DNA of 6,359 nucleotides from Dehalococcoidia bacterium (lineage in GTDB: Bacteria; Chloroflexota; Dehalococcoidia; Dehalococcoidales; Fen-1064), in assembly GCA_030691775.1 (NCBI GenBank), contig JAUYDN010000059.1:1-6359 (forward strand). The letters are read 5' to 3'. The notes under the pieces were generated by a model. That model was not told where the DNA came from. It saw only the letters and a program-made list of their open reading frames with translations, and did not search any database. The position numbers and the translations under genes are program-made. The first letter of the stretch is position 1. Each line of letters opens with the position of its first letter. Of the stretch, positions 1 to 5,563 are shown piece after piece.

Positions 1-44
1 ATTGGATTCCGACGTGGTTCAGGAGGATTGGTACCCTGTATCAT
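1..44 (-). CDS. possible 5' end of a minus-strand gene, cut by the window edge
   Basis: An ATG on the minus strand at 44-42 is preceded by a strong Shine-Dalgarno sequence, AGAGGAGG (58-51), at a 6-nt spacing. It opens a frame of 14 codons (MIQGTNPPEPRRNP) that runs off the left edge. Too little protein is visible to name a family. A competing reading exists: on the plus strand, a frame from position 2 to the TAA at 62-64 reads LDSDVVQEDWYPVSFPASSV, which could be the C-terminus of a gene ending here. The two overlap, so probably only one is real. The ribosome binding site favours the minus-strand reading, but only weakly. Confidence 0.3.
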   Translation of the reverse strand, partial: MIQGTNPPEPRRNP

Positions 45-154
45 TTCCAGCCTCCTCTGTGTAAAAATACTAATGACTAATATCTATATGTGACATCTAA
101 AGGATTTACGCATTACTGTTCAACAGTGTCATTTAATTACCGGCCTAACGAATC

Positions 155-267
155 GTCATTCTCCGCGAAACTTGTCCCGTACTCCGATACGGGAGCAGTG
201 AATCAAGAAGACCATACCCGCATCATTGGCCAGGATTTCTGGATTCCGTATCAAGTACGGAATGACA
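155..267. repeat. palindromic intergenic repeat, GTCATTC...GAATGAC type
   Basis: The element is bounded by inverted ends GTCATTC (155-161) and GAATGAC (260-266). Inside are two perfect hairpins. The left one is TCCCGTA / TACGGGA (175-181 / 188-194) with a 6-nt loop. The right one is TTCCGTA / TACGGAA (244-250 / 256-262) with loop TCAAG. The same two-hairpin plan recurs at 3800-3891, which shows this is a dispersed repeat and not a gene. The frame open across it (90-371) only translates the repeat. The rest of the gap up to 382 contains the hairpin at 277-297, an AT-rich palindrome (346-363) and no credible gene. Confidence 0.75.
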
Positions 268-276
268 ATAGGACAA

Positions 277-297
277 TAAGGGGTCTGCGACCCCTTA
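277..297. repeat. perfect 9-bp hairpin downstream of the TfoX-N gene
   Basis: TAAGGGGTC (277-285) and GACCCCTTA (289-297) form a perfect stem around a TGC triloop. It lies about 90 nt past the stop of the minus-strand TfoX-N gene. Read on the minus strand it is followed by TTGTCC, not a run of T, so an intrinsic terminator is possible but poorly supported. It may simply be another REP-like palindrome attached to the neighbouring repeat. Confidence 0.5.
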
Positions 298-382
298 CAC
301 CCCACGTCTCTAAACCCATACAGGTGGTATTATTATGCGCAATCATATATGTCGTTACATATAGTTTCTAATATCTGAACTT

Positions 383-763
383 TCACTGCCCTTTCTTCGC
401 CCTCGGTTTTGGCTCTTTCGGCTTCAAAGATAAAACAAAACGGTAGGCTTGTTCCAGCCACTCTTTGAAGTCGTTGGCGTTTTCATAAATTGACGGCGGC
501 AGAACGACGTATTCCTTCATGATGTGCCCCTTTACCGGCCCGAAGGGAGAGATTTCATCATTGATAGCGTCCGCTTTCCGCCTGTCTGCTTCTGAAAGCC
601 TTAAAAAGATATTATCACCGTGTATGCCGGCAAACATATTGCCATTGACCGTGTAAACCGGCGCGCCGAACATCATCTTTCTCTGACAGTCAAATGATGC
701 CATCGCGGATTCCAGCAATTTCCCCAGCTCGGGCGACGCTTTTTTCCATTCTCCAGACTTCAT
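383..763 (-). CDS. TfoX N-terminal-domain family protein (126 aa)
   Basis: A small soluble protein with the TfoX/Sxy N-terminal domain fold. The hallmark core, RKMMFGAPVYTVNGNMFAGI, lies at about residues 28-47, followed by NIFLRLSEADR (51-61) and a C-terminal helix (FKEWLEQAYRFVLSL, 99-113). It ends in a Lys/Pro-rich basic tail (114-126). There is no TfoX C-terminal domain, so it belongs to the stand-alone N-domain proteins whose biochemical role is unknown. A competence function should not be assumed. I chose the ATG at 763 because GGGAGGG (775-769) lies 5 nt before it. A GTG at 787 is in frame and overlaps the stop of the upstream pseudogene (GTGA), but would add eight residues absent from my picture of the family. 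The overlap suggests it was once the downstream gene of a flavin-reductase operon. No signal peptide or membrane segment is visible. Confidence 0.85.
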   Translation of the reverse strand: MKSGEWKKASPELGKLLESAMASFDCQRKMMFGAPVYTVNGNMFAGIHGDNIFLRLSEADRRKADAINDEISPFGPVKGHIMKEYVVLPPSIYENANDFKEWLEQAYRFVLSLKPKEPKPRAKKGQ

Positions 764-768
764 TCGCA

Positions 769-775
769 CCCTCCC
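769..775 (-). promoter_or_regulatory. ribosome binding site deciding the TfoX-N start
   Basis: GGGAGGG on the minus strand, 5 nt before the ATG at 763-761. It falls inside the frame if the upstream GTG (787) were used, which argues for the shorter protein. Confidence 0.6.
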
Positions 776-783
776 GATTATCC

Positions 784-1053
784 TCACACCGTCCGCCCCA
801 CCACCGCCCCTTCCCGCGTGGCATCGTGCACACGCCGTACACCGTTGGCGTCCCCGATTTTATATACCTCTTTTACTTTGTCCTTGAGCGCATAATAGAG
901 TGAGTTTTCTTCCTTCCCGCCATAAGCGTATACCACCGTGTCCACACCTTCGATGCGCCGTTCTGCGCGGGTGAAAACATTGTACGCCACTACCGTCCTG
1001 CCCGCAAATACCGAGTATTTCTTGTGCGCGTCATGTCCGATATAATATTTCAT
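784..1053 (-). pseudogene. chimeric remnant: IS110 transposase N-terminus fused to reductase C-terminus
   Basis: A frame of 89 codons from the ATG at 1053 has two unrelated halves. Residues 1-18 (MKYYIGHDAHKKYSVFAG) match the start of IS110-type DEDD transposases, including the first catalytic Asp in the YIGxDxHKK context. From about residue 19 (nt 999) the protein reads as the C-terminus of the FAD-dependent 2,4-dienoyl-CoA reductase/old yellow enzyme-like family: VDTVVYAYGGKEENSLY, then VYKIGDANGVRR, then DATREGAVVGR up to the stop. The family's usual GDCxxPRR is altered to GDANGVRR. The TIM barrel, the Fe-S Cys cluster and most of the FAD/NAD domains are missing, as is nearly all of the transposase. 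AAGGAGG (1069-1063) lies 9 nt before the ATG, so it could still be translated. A TTG at 1122 would extend it but has no support. No enzymatic activity is expected. Its TGA overlaps an in-frame GTG of the TfoX-N gene. Confidence 0.7.
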
Positions 1054-1069
1054 GCTGCTGTGCCTCCTT
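1000..1069 (-). mobile_element. IS110-family insertion sequence, left-end fragment
   Basis: This covers the ribosome binding site and first ~18 codons of an IS110-like transposase, truncated on its 3' side by the join to reductase sequence at about 999/1000. The outer boundary is unknown. The fragment may continue leftward of the gene start to about 1122, including the imperfect hairpin GGTACCTCC / GGGGGTACC (1082-1090 / 1097-1105). No second end or RuvC/Tnp domain of the element is in the window. Confidence 0.55.
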
Positions 1070-1124
1070 CGTAGTTTCTCCGGTACCTCCATTGCAGGGG
1101 GTACCGCAGCGCTTTCATACAATC

Positions 1125-1163
1125 AGTGACTTACCCCCCAGCAAAGCTGGGGGGTAAGTCACT
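1125..1163. repeat. perfect 18-bp inverted repeat with AAA loop
   Basis: AGTGACTTACCCCCCAGC (1125-1142) is exactly complementary to 1146-1163 with a 3-nt loop. No T-run follows on either strand, so it does not look like an intrinsic terminator. It lies just outside the IS110 fragment and opens a run of hairpins that continues to 1384. The frames open through this region on both strands are repeat translations and not genes. Confidence 0.8.
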
Positions 1164-1168
1164 CCCGA

Positions 1169-1240
1169 CCCCGTATCCAGTACGGGGCAAGCTCTTTACG
1201 AAGGGAGAGGATACCATTTCCCCCTTTCGTAAAGGGGGAG
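1169..1240. repeat. hairpin cluster with overlapping alternative stems
   Basis: CCCCGTA / TACGGGG (1169-1175 / 1181-1187, loop TCCAG) is followed by two competing stems. TCCCCCTTT / AAAGGGGGA (1219-1227 / 1231-1239, loop CGT) overlaps a longer-range pairing of CTTTACGAA with TTCGTAAAG (1194-1202 / 1226-1234), so both cannot form together. This most likely reflects mosaic repeat decay. No gene is visible from 1054 to 1722. Confidence 0.6.
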
Positions 1241-1268
1241 GCGTTGCCCTAAAACTCCAATGCATCCT

Positions 1269-1384
1269 TGTCACCCTGACCCCGATGGAAATCGGGGGAA
1301 GGGTCTCCGTGCCTACTGAGTAGGTGCTGGAGATTCTTCGTTCTTCCGATGCTTCATACCGAAACATCGGGACTCAGAATGACA
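1269..1384. repeat. palindromic intergenic repeat, TGTCAxxCTGA...TCAGAATGACA type
   Basis: The ends are TGTCACCCTGA (1269-1279) and TCAGAATGACA (1374-1384), inverted with two mismatches. Internal stems are CCCCGAT / ATCGGGG (1280-1286 / 1291-1297), an imperfect GCCTAC / GTAGGT stem near 1311-1325, and CCGATG / CATCGG (1346-1351 / 1365-1370). It shares AGATTCTTCG and the CAGAATGACA end with the element at 6153-6277, so both belong to one repeat family. Confidence 0.65.
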
Positions 1385-1466
1385 TTTGAGGCAAAGCCTA
1401 AAGGGGGACTGAAGGGGGTTTTCCCTGCATATGTTTTAGTTTCGAGGATGCCTGCGCGTTCGGAAA

Positions 1467-1496
1467 TTTCCACAATCAGCGTTTTTATTGTATAAT
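1467..1496 (+). promoter_or_regulatory. sigma70-type promoter for typA
   Basis: TTTCCA (1467-1472, 4/6 to the -35 consensus), an 18-bp spacer, and a perfect TATAAT (1491-1496). Transcription would begin near 1503, giving a leader of about 220 nt before typA. Confidence 0.6.
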
Positions 1497-1502
1497 TAAA
1501 TA

Positions 1503-1722
1503 TTGGGAACAGGATAAGTTAATTCGATGCACTGTCTTACCAGCTACTTTCATCTGCACCGCTTCCGACTATCTTAACCCGGTAGCTGATGCCGCCAGGG
1601 CACTGTATTACCGCGGTCAATCCGCTTTCTTCTCATGACGAGTCCCGTCGTTTGAACTTCTCCGGAGATATTCTTTTATGTTCACCCGGTTTATGCCTGT
1701 AAATGGAGATTGAAAAACTGAA
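1503..1722 (+). other. long untranslated leader of typA
   Basis: About 220 nt with no recognised riboswitch or tRNA. Visible structure includes CAGCTAC / GTAGCTG (1541-1547 / 1582-1588), a 13-nt direct repeat with one mismatch (GCACTGTCTTACC at 1529-1541, GCACTGTATTACC at 1600-1612), the palindromes ACCGCGGT and CTCCGGAG (1660-1667), and a short hairpin around 1638-1650. A possible leader peptide occupies its end. Confidence 0.4.
1678..1713 (+). CDS. candidate leader peptide upstream of typA (11 aa)
   Basis: ATG at 1678, stop TGA at 1711-1713, product MFTRFMPVNGD. GGAG (1664-1667) lies 10 nt before its ATG. It is in the same frame as typA and ends 9 nt before the typA ATG. typA's own nearest GGAG (1705-1708) is 14 nt from its ATG and sits inside this short frame, so translation by coupling or re-initiation is conceivable. 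A frame this short arises easily by chance. Confidence 0.2.
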   Translation: MFTRFMPVNGD

Positions 1723-3555
1723 ATGAGTTACCGCAACGATATCAGGAACATCGCTATCATCGCCCACGTCGACCATGGCAAGACGACGCTGGTGGATGCC
1801 ATGCTCAAGCAAAGCCACATTTTCCGTGATAACCAGGAGGTTGGCGACCTGATAATGGACAGCAACGCCCTGGAGCGTGAAAAAGGCATCACCATTATGG
1901 CTAAAAACACCGCCATCATGTATAAAGACGTGAAAATCAATATCATCGATACGCCGGGCCACGCAGACTTCAGCGGCGAGGTGGAGCGTGTCATCAACAT
2001 GGCGGACGGTTGCCTGCTGGTGGTGGATTGTGTGGAAGGTCCCATGCCCCAGACTAAATTCGTGCTGAGGGAGGCTTTCAAAAAGGGTCTAAAACCGATT
2101 GTGGTGATAAACAAAATAGACCGTACCAGCGCCCGTACCGCCGAGGTACTGAAGCTGACGCAGGACCTGTTCCTGGAACTGGCAACGGACGCCGACCAGC
2201 TTGACTTCCCCGTGCTCTACGCCAGCGGCAGGGAGGGTATCGTGGGTGTCACGCCGGAAAATATGAGCCAGGATGTCAGTCCGCTATTTGAGACCATACT
2301 TGAAAAAGTGCCCCCGCCACGCATCGAGCAGGGACCCTTCCAGATGCTGGCATCCAACCTGGACTACGATAACCACAAGGGTAAAATCGCCATCGGCAGG
2401 GTGTGGAGGGGGAAAATCACCCCGCATGATACCGTTGTCTGCATCGGTTCGGACGGCAGTCAGAACCGTTACGAGATAAGCGGGGTATTTACCTACCTGG
2501 GACTGAAACGTATGGAGGTCGCGGAGGCGGAAGCCGGCGATATCATCGCTGTCACCGGCATAAGTCAAGTAAGCATCGGAGATACGATTGCCAGCCCGGA
2601 TATGCCCGTCGCACTCCCGCGCATTGAAATCGGCGAGCCCACCGTGGAGATGACCTTTGCTGTGAACACGTCACCGTTCGCCGGACGGGAAGGGCGTTAC
2701 AGCACCACCCGTCAGCTAAGAGAACGCCTTACCAGGGAACTTGAGACAAATCTCAGTCTCCGTGTGCTGGATACCGAAAGCCCGGATACCTTCCTGGTGA
2801 AGGGACGGGGAGAACTGCACCTCGCCATCCTCATCGAGACCATGCGCCGGGAAGGCTACGAGTTCGAGGTCTCCAAGCCCGAAGCCATTACAAAGATTGT
2901 CGATGGCAGGTTGATGGAGCCGGTGGAGTTGCTGACAATCGATGCCAAAGAGGAACAAATCGGCATTCTTACCGAAATGCTGAGCAAGCGGCAGGCGGAG
3001 ATGAACGACATGCGGCATGACGGCAGTGGCAACGTGCGCCTTGAGTTCCGCATTCCCACCAAGGGTCTGATAGGTTTCCGCAGTGCTTTCCTCACGGCTA
3101 CCCGCGGCGAAGGCGTGATGAACACCGGTTTTCTCGGTTATGAGCCGTGGCGGCGGGATATAGGCTCCACGCGGAGTGGTGTGCTGGTTACTTCCGAGAC
3201 GGGTAAAGCCGTGACCTACGGGCTCAACAATGCCCAGGAGCGTGGTCTAACATTTGTTGAACCGGGGACGATGGTGTACGAAGGCATGATTATCGGTATA
3301 CATCCGCGTACCCAGGACATTGCCGTCAACATCTGCAAGGAAAAAAAGAGGACAAATATCCGCTCCTCTACCTCGGATATCGCTATCAAGCTGACGCCAG
3401 CGTTGCAATTGAGCCTTGAGCAGGCTATCGACTTCATCAACAAGGATGAGCTGGTAGAGGTTACACCGGAGAATATCCGCCTGCGGAAAAAGATATTACA
3501 TGAGACGATGCGCCTGAGGCAAATCTCCGCCGCCCGCAAAAGCCAGGACGAGTAA
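1723..3555 (+). CDS. typA: translational GTPase TypA/BipA (610 aa)
   Basis: A full-length TypA/BipA, a ribosome-associated GTPase of the EF-G/LepA superfamily that supports ribosome assembly and growth under stress or cold. All G motifs are present: P-loop AHVDHGKT (14-21), switch I EREKGITI (51-58), DTPGH (76-80) with His80, NKID (130-133) and ASG (167-169). Beta-barrel domain II follows (about 205-295), then the EF-G-like domains with GRGELHL (361-367). The TypA-specific C-terminal part holds GLIGFRSAFLTATRG (448-462) and NNAQERG (502-508). The length is typical (about 600-615). An in-frame TGA at 1711 fixes the start at 1723, although the ribosome binding site is weak and distant. It appears monocistronic: its own promoter lies upstream and about 560 nt of repeats follow. 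No key residue is missing. Confidence 0.97.
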   Translation: MSYRNDIRNIAIIAHVDHGKTTLVDAMLKQSHIFRDNQEVGDLIMDSNALEREKGITIMAKNTAIMYKDVKINIIDTPGHADFSGEVERVINMADGCLLVVDCVEGPMPQTKFVLREAFKKGLKPIVVINKIDRTSARTAEVLKLTQDLFLELATDADQLDFPVLYASGREGIVGVTPENMSQDVSPLFETILEKVPPPRIEQGPFQMLASNLDYDNHKGKIAIGRVWRGKITPHDTVVCIGSDGSQNRYEISGVFTYLGLKRMEVAEAEAGDIIAVTGISQVSIGDTIASPDMPVALPRIEIGEPTVEMTFAVNTSPFAGREGRYSTTRQLRERLTRELETNLSLRVLDTESPDTFLVKGRGELHLAILIETMRREGYEFEVSKPEAITKIVDGRLMEPVELLTIDAKEEQIGILTEMLSKRQAEMNDMRHDGSGNVRLEFRIPTKGLIGFRSAFLTATRGEGVMNTGFLGYEPWRRDIGSTRSGVLVTSETGKAVTYGLNNAQERGLTFVEPGTMVYEGMIIGIHPRTQDIAVNICKEKKRTNIRSSTSDIAIKLTPALQLSLEQAIDFINKDELVEVTPENIRLRKKILHETMRLRQISAARKSQDE

Positions 3556-3574
3556 TCCTCTTCAACGGATTGCT

Positions 3575-3591
3575 CCGGGTACATCACCCGG
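3575..3591 (+). terminator. weak hairpin after typA
   Basis: CCGGGT / ACCCGG (3575-3580 / 3586-3591) around loop ACATC, about 20 nt past the typA stop. The position suits a terminator, but TTCC and not a T-run follows, so termination would be weak or factor-assisted. Confidence 0.25.
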
Positions 3592-3714
3592 TTCCACAGG
3601 TCGGACTTCAGTACGCTAATTCAGTTTCAACGTCATTATTAAAATCTCGTCCTGTAAGTGTTGAGAGTGACATGCAGGGTTCACCCCGAAGCTTCGACGT
3701 TGTCCGCAATTGCG

Positions 3715-3744
3715 TGGATTGTCGGGTCAAGCCCGACAATGACA
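3715..3744. repeat. TGGATT-stem-TCAAG-stem-AATGACA repeat unit
   Basis: TTGTCGGG (3719-3726) and CCCGACAA (3732-3739) form a perfect 8-bp stem with loop TCAAG, inside the frame TGGATT...AATGACA. Units with the same loop and flanks but different stem bases occur at 240-267 and 3864-3891. A facing TGTCATTCC follows at 3765-3773. The only long frames across 3570-3950 are translations of these repeats. Confidence 0.7.
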
Positions 3745-3799
3745 AAGAGCAGGCTGTCCGGCATTGTCATTCCTTTAACAATCGCAACCTGCTGCCTTC

Positions 3800-3891
3800 T
3801 GTCATACCAGCGAAGCCTGTCCCGTACAATGATACGGGAGCTGGTATCCAGACTAAGAAACGCTGGATTCCAGATCGAGTCTGGAATGACA
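3800..3891. repeat. nested palindromic repeat, TGTCATACCAG...CTGGAATGACA
   Basis: A 92-bp element with inverted ends (3800-3810 / 3881-3891, one mismatch). TACCAGC / GCTGGTA (3805-3811 / 3840-3846) encloses TCCCGTA / TACGGGA (3820-3826 / 3833-3839). The right arm is TTCCAGA / TCTGGAA (3868-3874 / 3880-3886) with loop TCGAG. The inner TCCCGTA stem is identical to that at 175-194. Confidence 0.75.
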
Positions 3892-3921
3892 AGATGGGCA
3901 TAGGTTTACGCATATTGTGGT

Positions 3922-3936
3922 GCCGACGTTGTCGGC
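3922..3936. repeat. short perfect hairpin in the typA-fabH gap
   Basis: GCCGAC / GTCGGC with triloop GTT. The surrounding region 3892-4055 shows no gene, no RNA gene I recognise and no other clear structure. Confidence 0.4.
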
Positions 3937-4055
3937 CCGTACAATTCTAGATAATTCCAGTGAAGAATCTCAGCGCGGGGGGGATTTCAGATAACCCCAA
4001 CTGAAATATCATTATCAAACAACCCGACCCGTCAAGAAAAACCCGTGCCACGTCC

Positions 4056-4085
4056 TTGCCAAACCAGAATTATCACGGTTATAAT
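4056..4085 (+). promoter_or_regulatory. strong sigma70-type promoter for fabH
   Basis: TTGCCA (4056-4061, 5/6), an 18-bp spacer, then perfect TATAAT (4080-4085). Transcription would start near 4092, about 20 nt before the fabH ATG. The -35 box coincides with a TTG that would otherwise be the furthest upstream start of the fabH frame, so that longer start is ruled out if this promoter is real. Confidence 0.7.
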
Positions 4086-4112
4086 AGGCAATCACTCAAA
4101 CAGGAAAGGACG

Positions 4113-5120
4113 ATGGCAATGCGACACTCGACAATTATCGGTACGGGTTTCTATGTACCTCCGAATGTGGTCACCAATGATGACCTTGCCAGAATAATGG
4201 ACACATCGGACGCATGGATAACAGAGCGTACGGGAATAAAGCAAAGATACATCGCCGATGAAGGCACGGGCGCCGCCGACCTGGGTAAAATAGCCGCCGA
4301 GCGCGCTCTCGCCGATGCCGGATTAACCAACCAGGACATCGACCTGATAATCTTCGCCACGCTCAATCCGGATGTCTTCTTCCCCGGCTCCGCCTGCATT
4401 CTCCAGAGCAAGATGCCCTTCGGCACCATTCCTGCGCTGGATATCCGCCAGCAGTGTACCGGTTTCATCTATGCCGTCGCTATCGCCGATGCTTTTATCC
4501 GGATGGGCGCCTATAGCAAAGTCCTGGTTATCGGCGCGGAGGTGCACTCCACCGGACTTGATTTCACGACCCGCGGGCGCGATGTGGCAGTGCTTTTCGG
4601 GGACGGGGCGGGCGCCGTGGTGATGACACCTACCGAGAACGAGAACGAAGGCGTGCTCGGTTTTGCGCTCCATGCCCAGGGAGAACACTGGGATAAGCTC
4701 TATCTTCCCGCACCCTACGGCAGTGTCCGCGGTCGCATTACCCACGAGATGATTGACCGTGGTGAGCACTACCCCAAGATGGATGGCAGAGCCGTCTTCA
4801 AGCACGCCGTACCGCGTTTCTGTGAAACCATTAATGAGGTGCTGGCGAAGACCGGGTATAAAATCGAGGATGTCGACCTCTTTATTCCGCACCAGGCAAA
4901 CGACCGCATCACTAAAATGGTGGGAAAACAGATGAGACTGCCGGATGAGAAGGTAGTCTCGAATATCGCACGGTATGGTAATACAACCGCCGCTACTATC
5001 CCCATCTGTATCTGTGAAAGCCGGCAGGACGGACGTCTGAAGAAAGGCTCATTACTGCTCTGCGCTGCCTTCGGCTCCGGGTTTACCTGGGGTTCGATGC
5101 TGATGCGGTGGAGCATCTGA
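4113..5120 (+). CDS. fabH: beta-ketoacyl-ACP synthase III, FabH-like (335 aa)
   Basis: A thiolase-fold condensing enzyme that joins an acyl-CoA primer to malonyl-ACP to start type II fatty-acid synthesis. The Cys-His-Asn triad is visible: Cys115 in QQCTGF, His260 in IPHQAND and Asn290 in YGNTTAA. Other FabH marks are GTGFYVP near the N-terminus, WITERTGIKQR, FGDGAGA (162-168) and the C-terminal FGSGFTWGSMLMRW. The length fits the family (about 320-335). The ATG at 4113 is preceded by AGGA (4102-4105) at 7 nt. The ATG two codons later (4119) has AAGGA at 8 nt and is nearly as good, giving 333 aa. Upstream starts fall in the promoter. No plsX, fabD, fabG or acpP adjoins it, so it stands alone, and a specialised KAS III-type role (unusual primer or another small acyl substrate) cannot be excluded. 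Confidence 0.9.
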   Translation: MAMRHSTIIGTGFYVPPNVVTNDDLARIMDTSDAWITERTGIKQRYIADEGTGAADLGKIAAERALADAGLTNQDIDLIIFATLNPDVFFPGSACILQSKMPFGTIPALDIRQQCTGFIYAVAIADAFIRMGAYSKVLVIGAEVHSTGLDFTTRGRDVAVLFGDGAGAVVMTPTENENEGVLGFALHAQGEHWDKLYLPAPYGSVRGRITHEMIDRGEHYPKMDGRAVFKHAVPRFCETINEVLAKTGYKIEDVDLFIPHQANDRITKMVGKQMRLPDEKVVSNIARYGNTTAATIPICICESRQDGRLKKGSLLLCAAFGSGFTWGSMLMRWSI

Positions 5121-5189
5121 GAGATAGAACACATCGATAGGTCAACAACAATACGTCGGCTCCTGGCACGGGCTCTTAAAGAATGGAAA

Positions 5190-5393
5190 ATGGAATATTA
5201 TGCCCAGGCATATGGGCAAAACAAAATGACTCTGGCAAAAGCCGCCGAAGAGGCCGGGGTCTCTCTGTGGGAAATGATGGAATATGCCAGGCAGAAAAAG
5301 ATACCCGCTCAGTACAATCTCGATGATTTGGAACACGACCACAAAACTGTTTCCAGACGCAGGTTAAAAGCAGGCAGGGGAAAAGATAAATAA
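5190..5393 (+). CDS. UPF0175-like antitoxin remnant, N-terminally truncated (67 aa)
   Basis: The readable protein carries the helix-turn-helix-like core of the UPF0175 family, KMTLAKAAEEAGVSLWEMMEY (12-32), followed by QKKIPAQYNLDDLEHD and a basic tail (SRRRLKAGRGKDK). Such proteins usually start with a ribbon-helix-helix segment and often act as antitoxins to a PIN-type toxin. The frame stays open upstream from the ATG to the fabH stop, and codons 5142-5189 encode STTIRRLLARALKEWK, which looks like the missing N-terminal helix of the family. No ATG, GTG or TTG occurs there, and the fabH TGA in the same frame blocks extension. No clear Shine-Dalgarno sequence precedes 5190 and no toxin gene follows. 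I infer a 5'-deleted, probably non-functional gene. Translation of the short form cannot be excluded. Confidence 0.55.
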   Translation: MEYYAQAYGQNKMTLAKAAEEAGVSLWEMMEYARQKKIPAQYNLDDLEHDHKTVSRRRLKAGRGKDK

Positions 5394-5470
5394 AAAACCC
5401 GTCTCTCATCAATAGATAGCATCTCTGGAGTCCTGTTTAGCTTCTTGTTTTTGTTTCCACCATACCTGTA

Positions 5471-5500
5471 TTGACAACCACGTTTCAATCTCCCTAATAT
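5471..5500 (+). promoter_or_regulatory. sigma70-type promoter for the rubrerythrin gene
   Basis: Perfect TTGACA (5471-5476), an 18-bp spacer and TAATAT (5495-5500, 4/6). Transcription near 5507 would give a leader of about 57 nt. I saw no clear PerR- or Fur-type operator. The rest of 5394-5563 is featureless. Confidence 0.6.
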
Positions 5501-5563
5501 GAGTTATCGTTTCCCAAACTACTTTTGTCTCCTTACGCCCAATCACACTTGACGGAGGAAATC

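Noticed and set aside
90..371. 93-codon plus-strand frame from a GTG
   Set aside because: It translates the palindromic repeat at 155-267 and the hairpin at 277-297. It has no ribosome binding site and its composition is not protein-like.
1125..1163. Intrinsic terminator reading of the 18-bp stem
   Set aside because: No run of T follows on either strand.
1126..1367. Frames open on both strands through the hairpin cluster
   Set aside because: They are translations of inverted repeats, and neither has a plausible start signal.
1580..1660. Hammerhead-ribozyme-like words (CTGATG, then GACGAGTCCCGTCG) in the typA leader
   Set aside because: The core CUGAUGA and the GAAA segment are not present in the required order and spacing, and the flanking stems do not form.
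1723..3555. EF-G or LepA instead of TypA
   Set aside because: The length of 610 aa and the C-terminal GLIGFRSAFLTATRG and NNAQERG motifs are those of TypA. The EF-G domain IV is absent.
155..3891. CRISPR array
   Set aside because: The repeats are few, palindromic, of unequal length and far apart, with no regular spacers and no cas genes.
3570..3950. 126-codon frame after typA
   Set aside because: It runs across two repeat units, and its peptide resembles that of the 90-371 frame because the repeat is the same.
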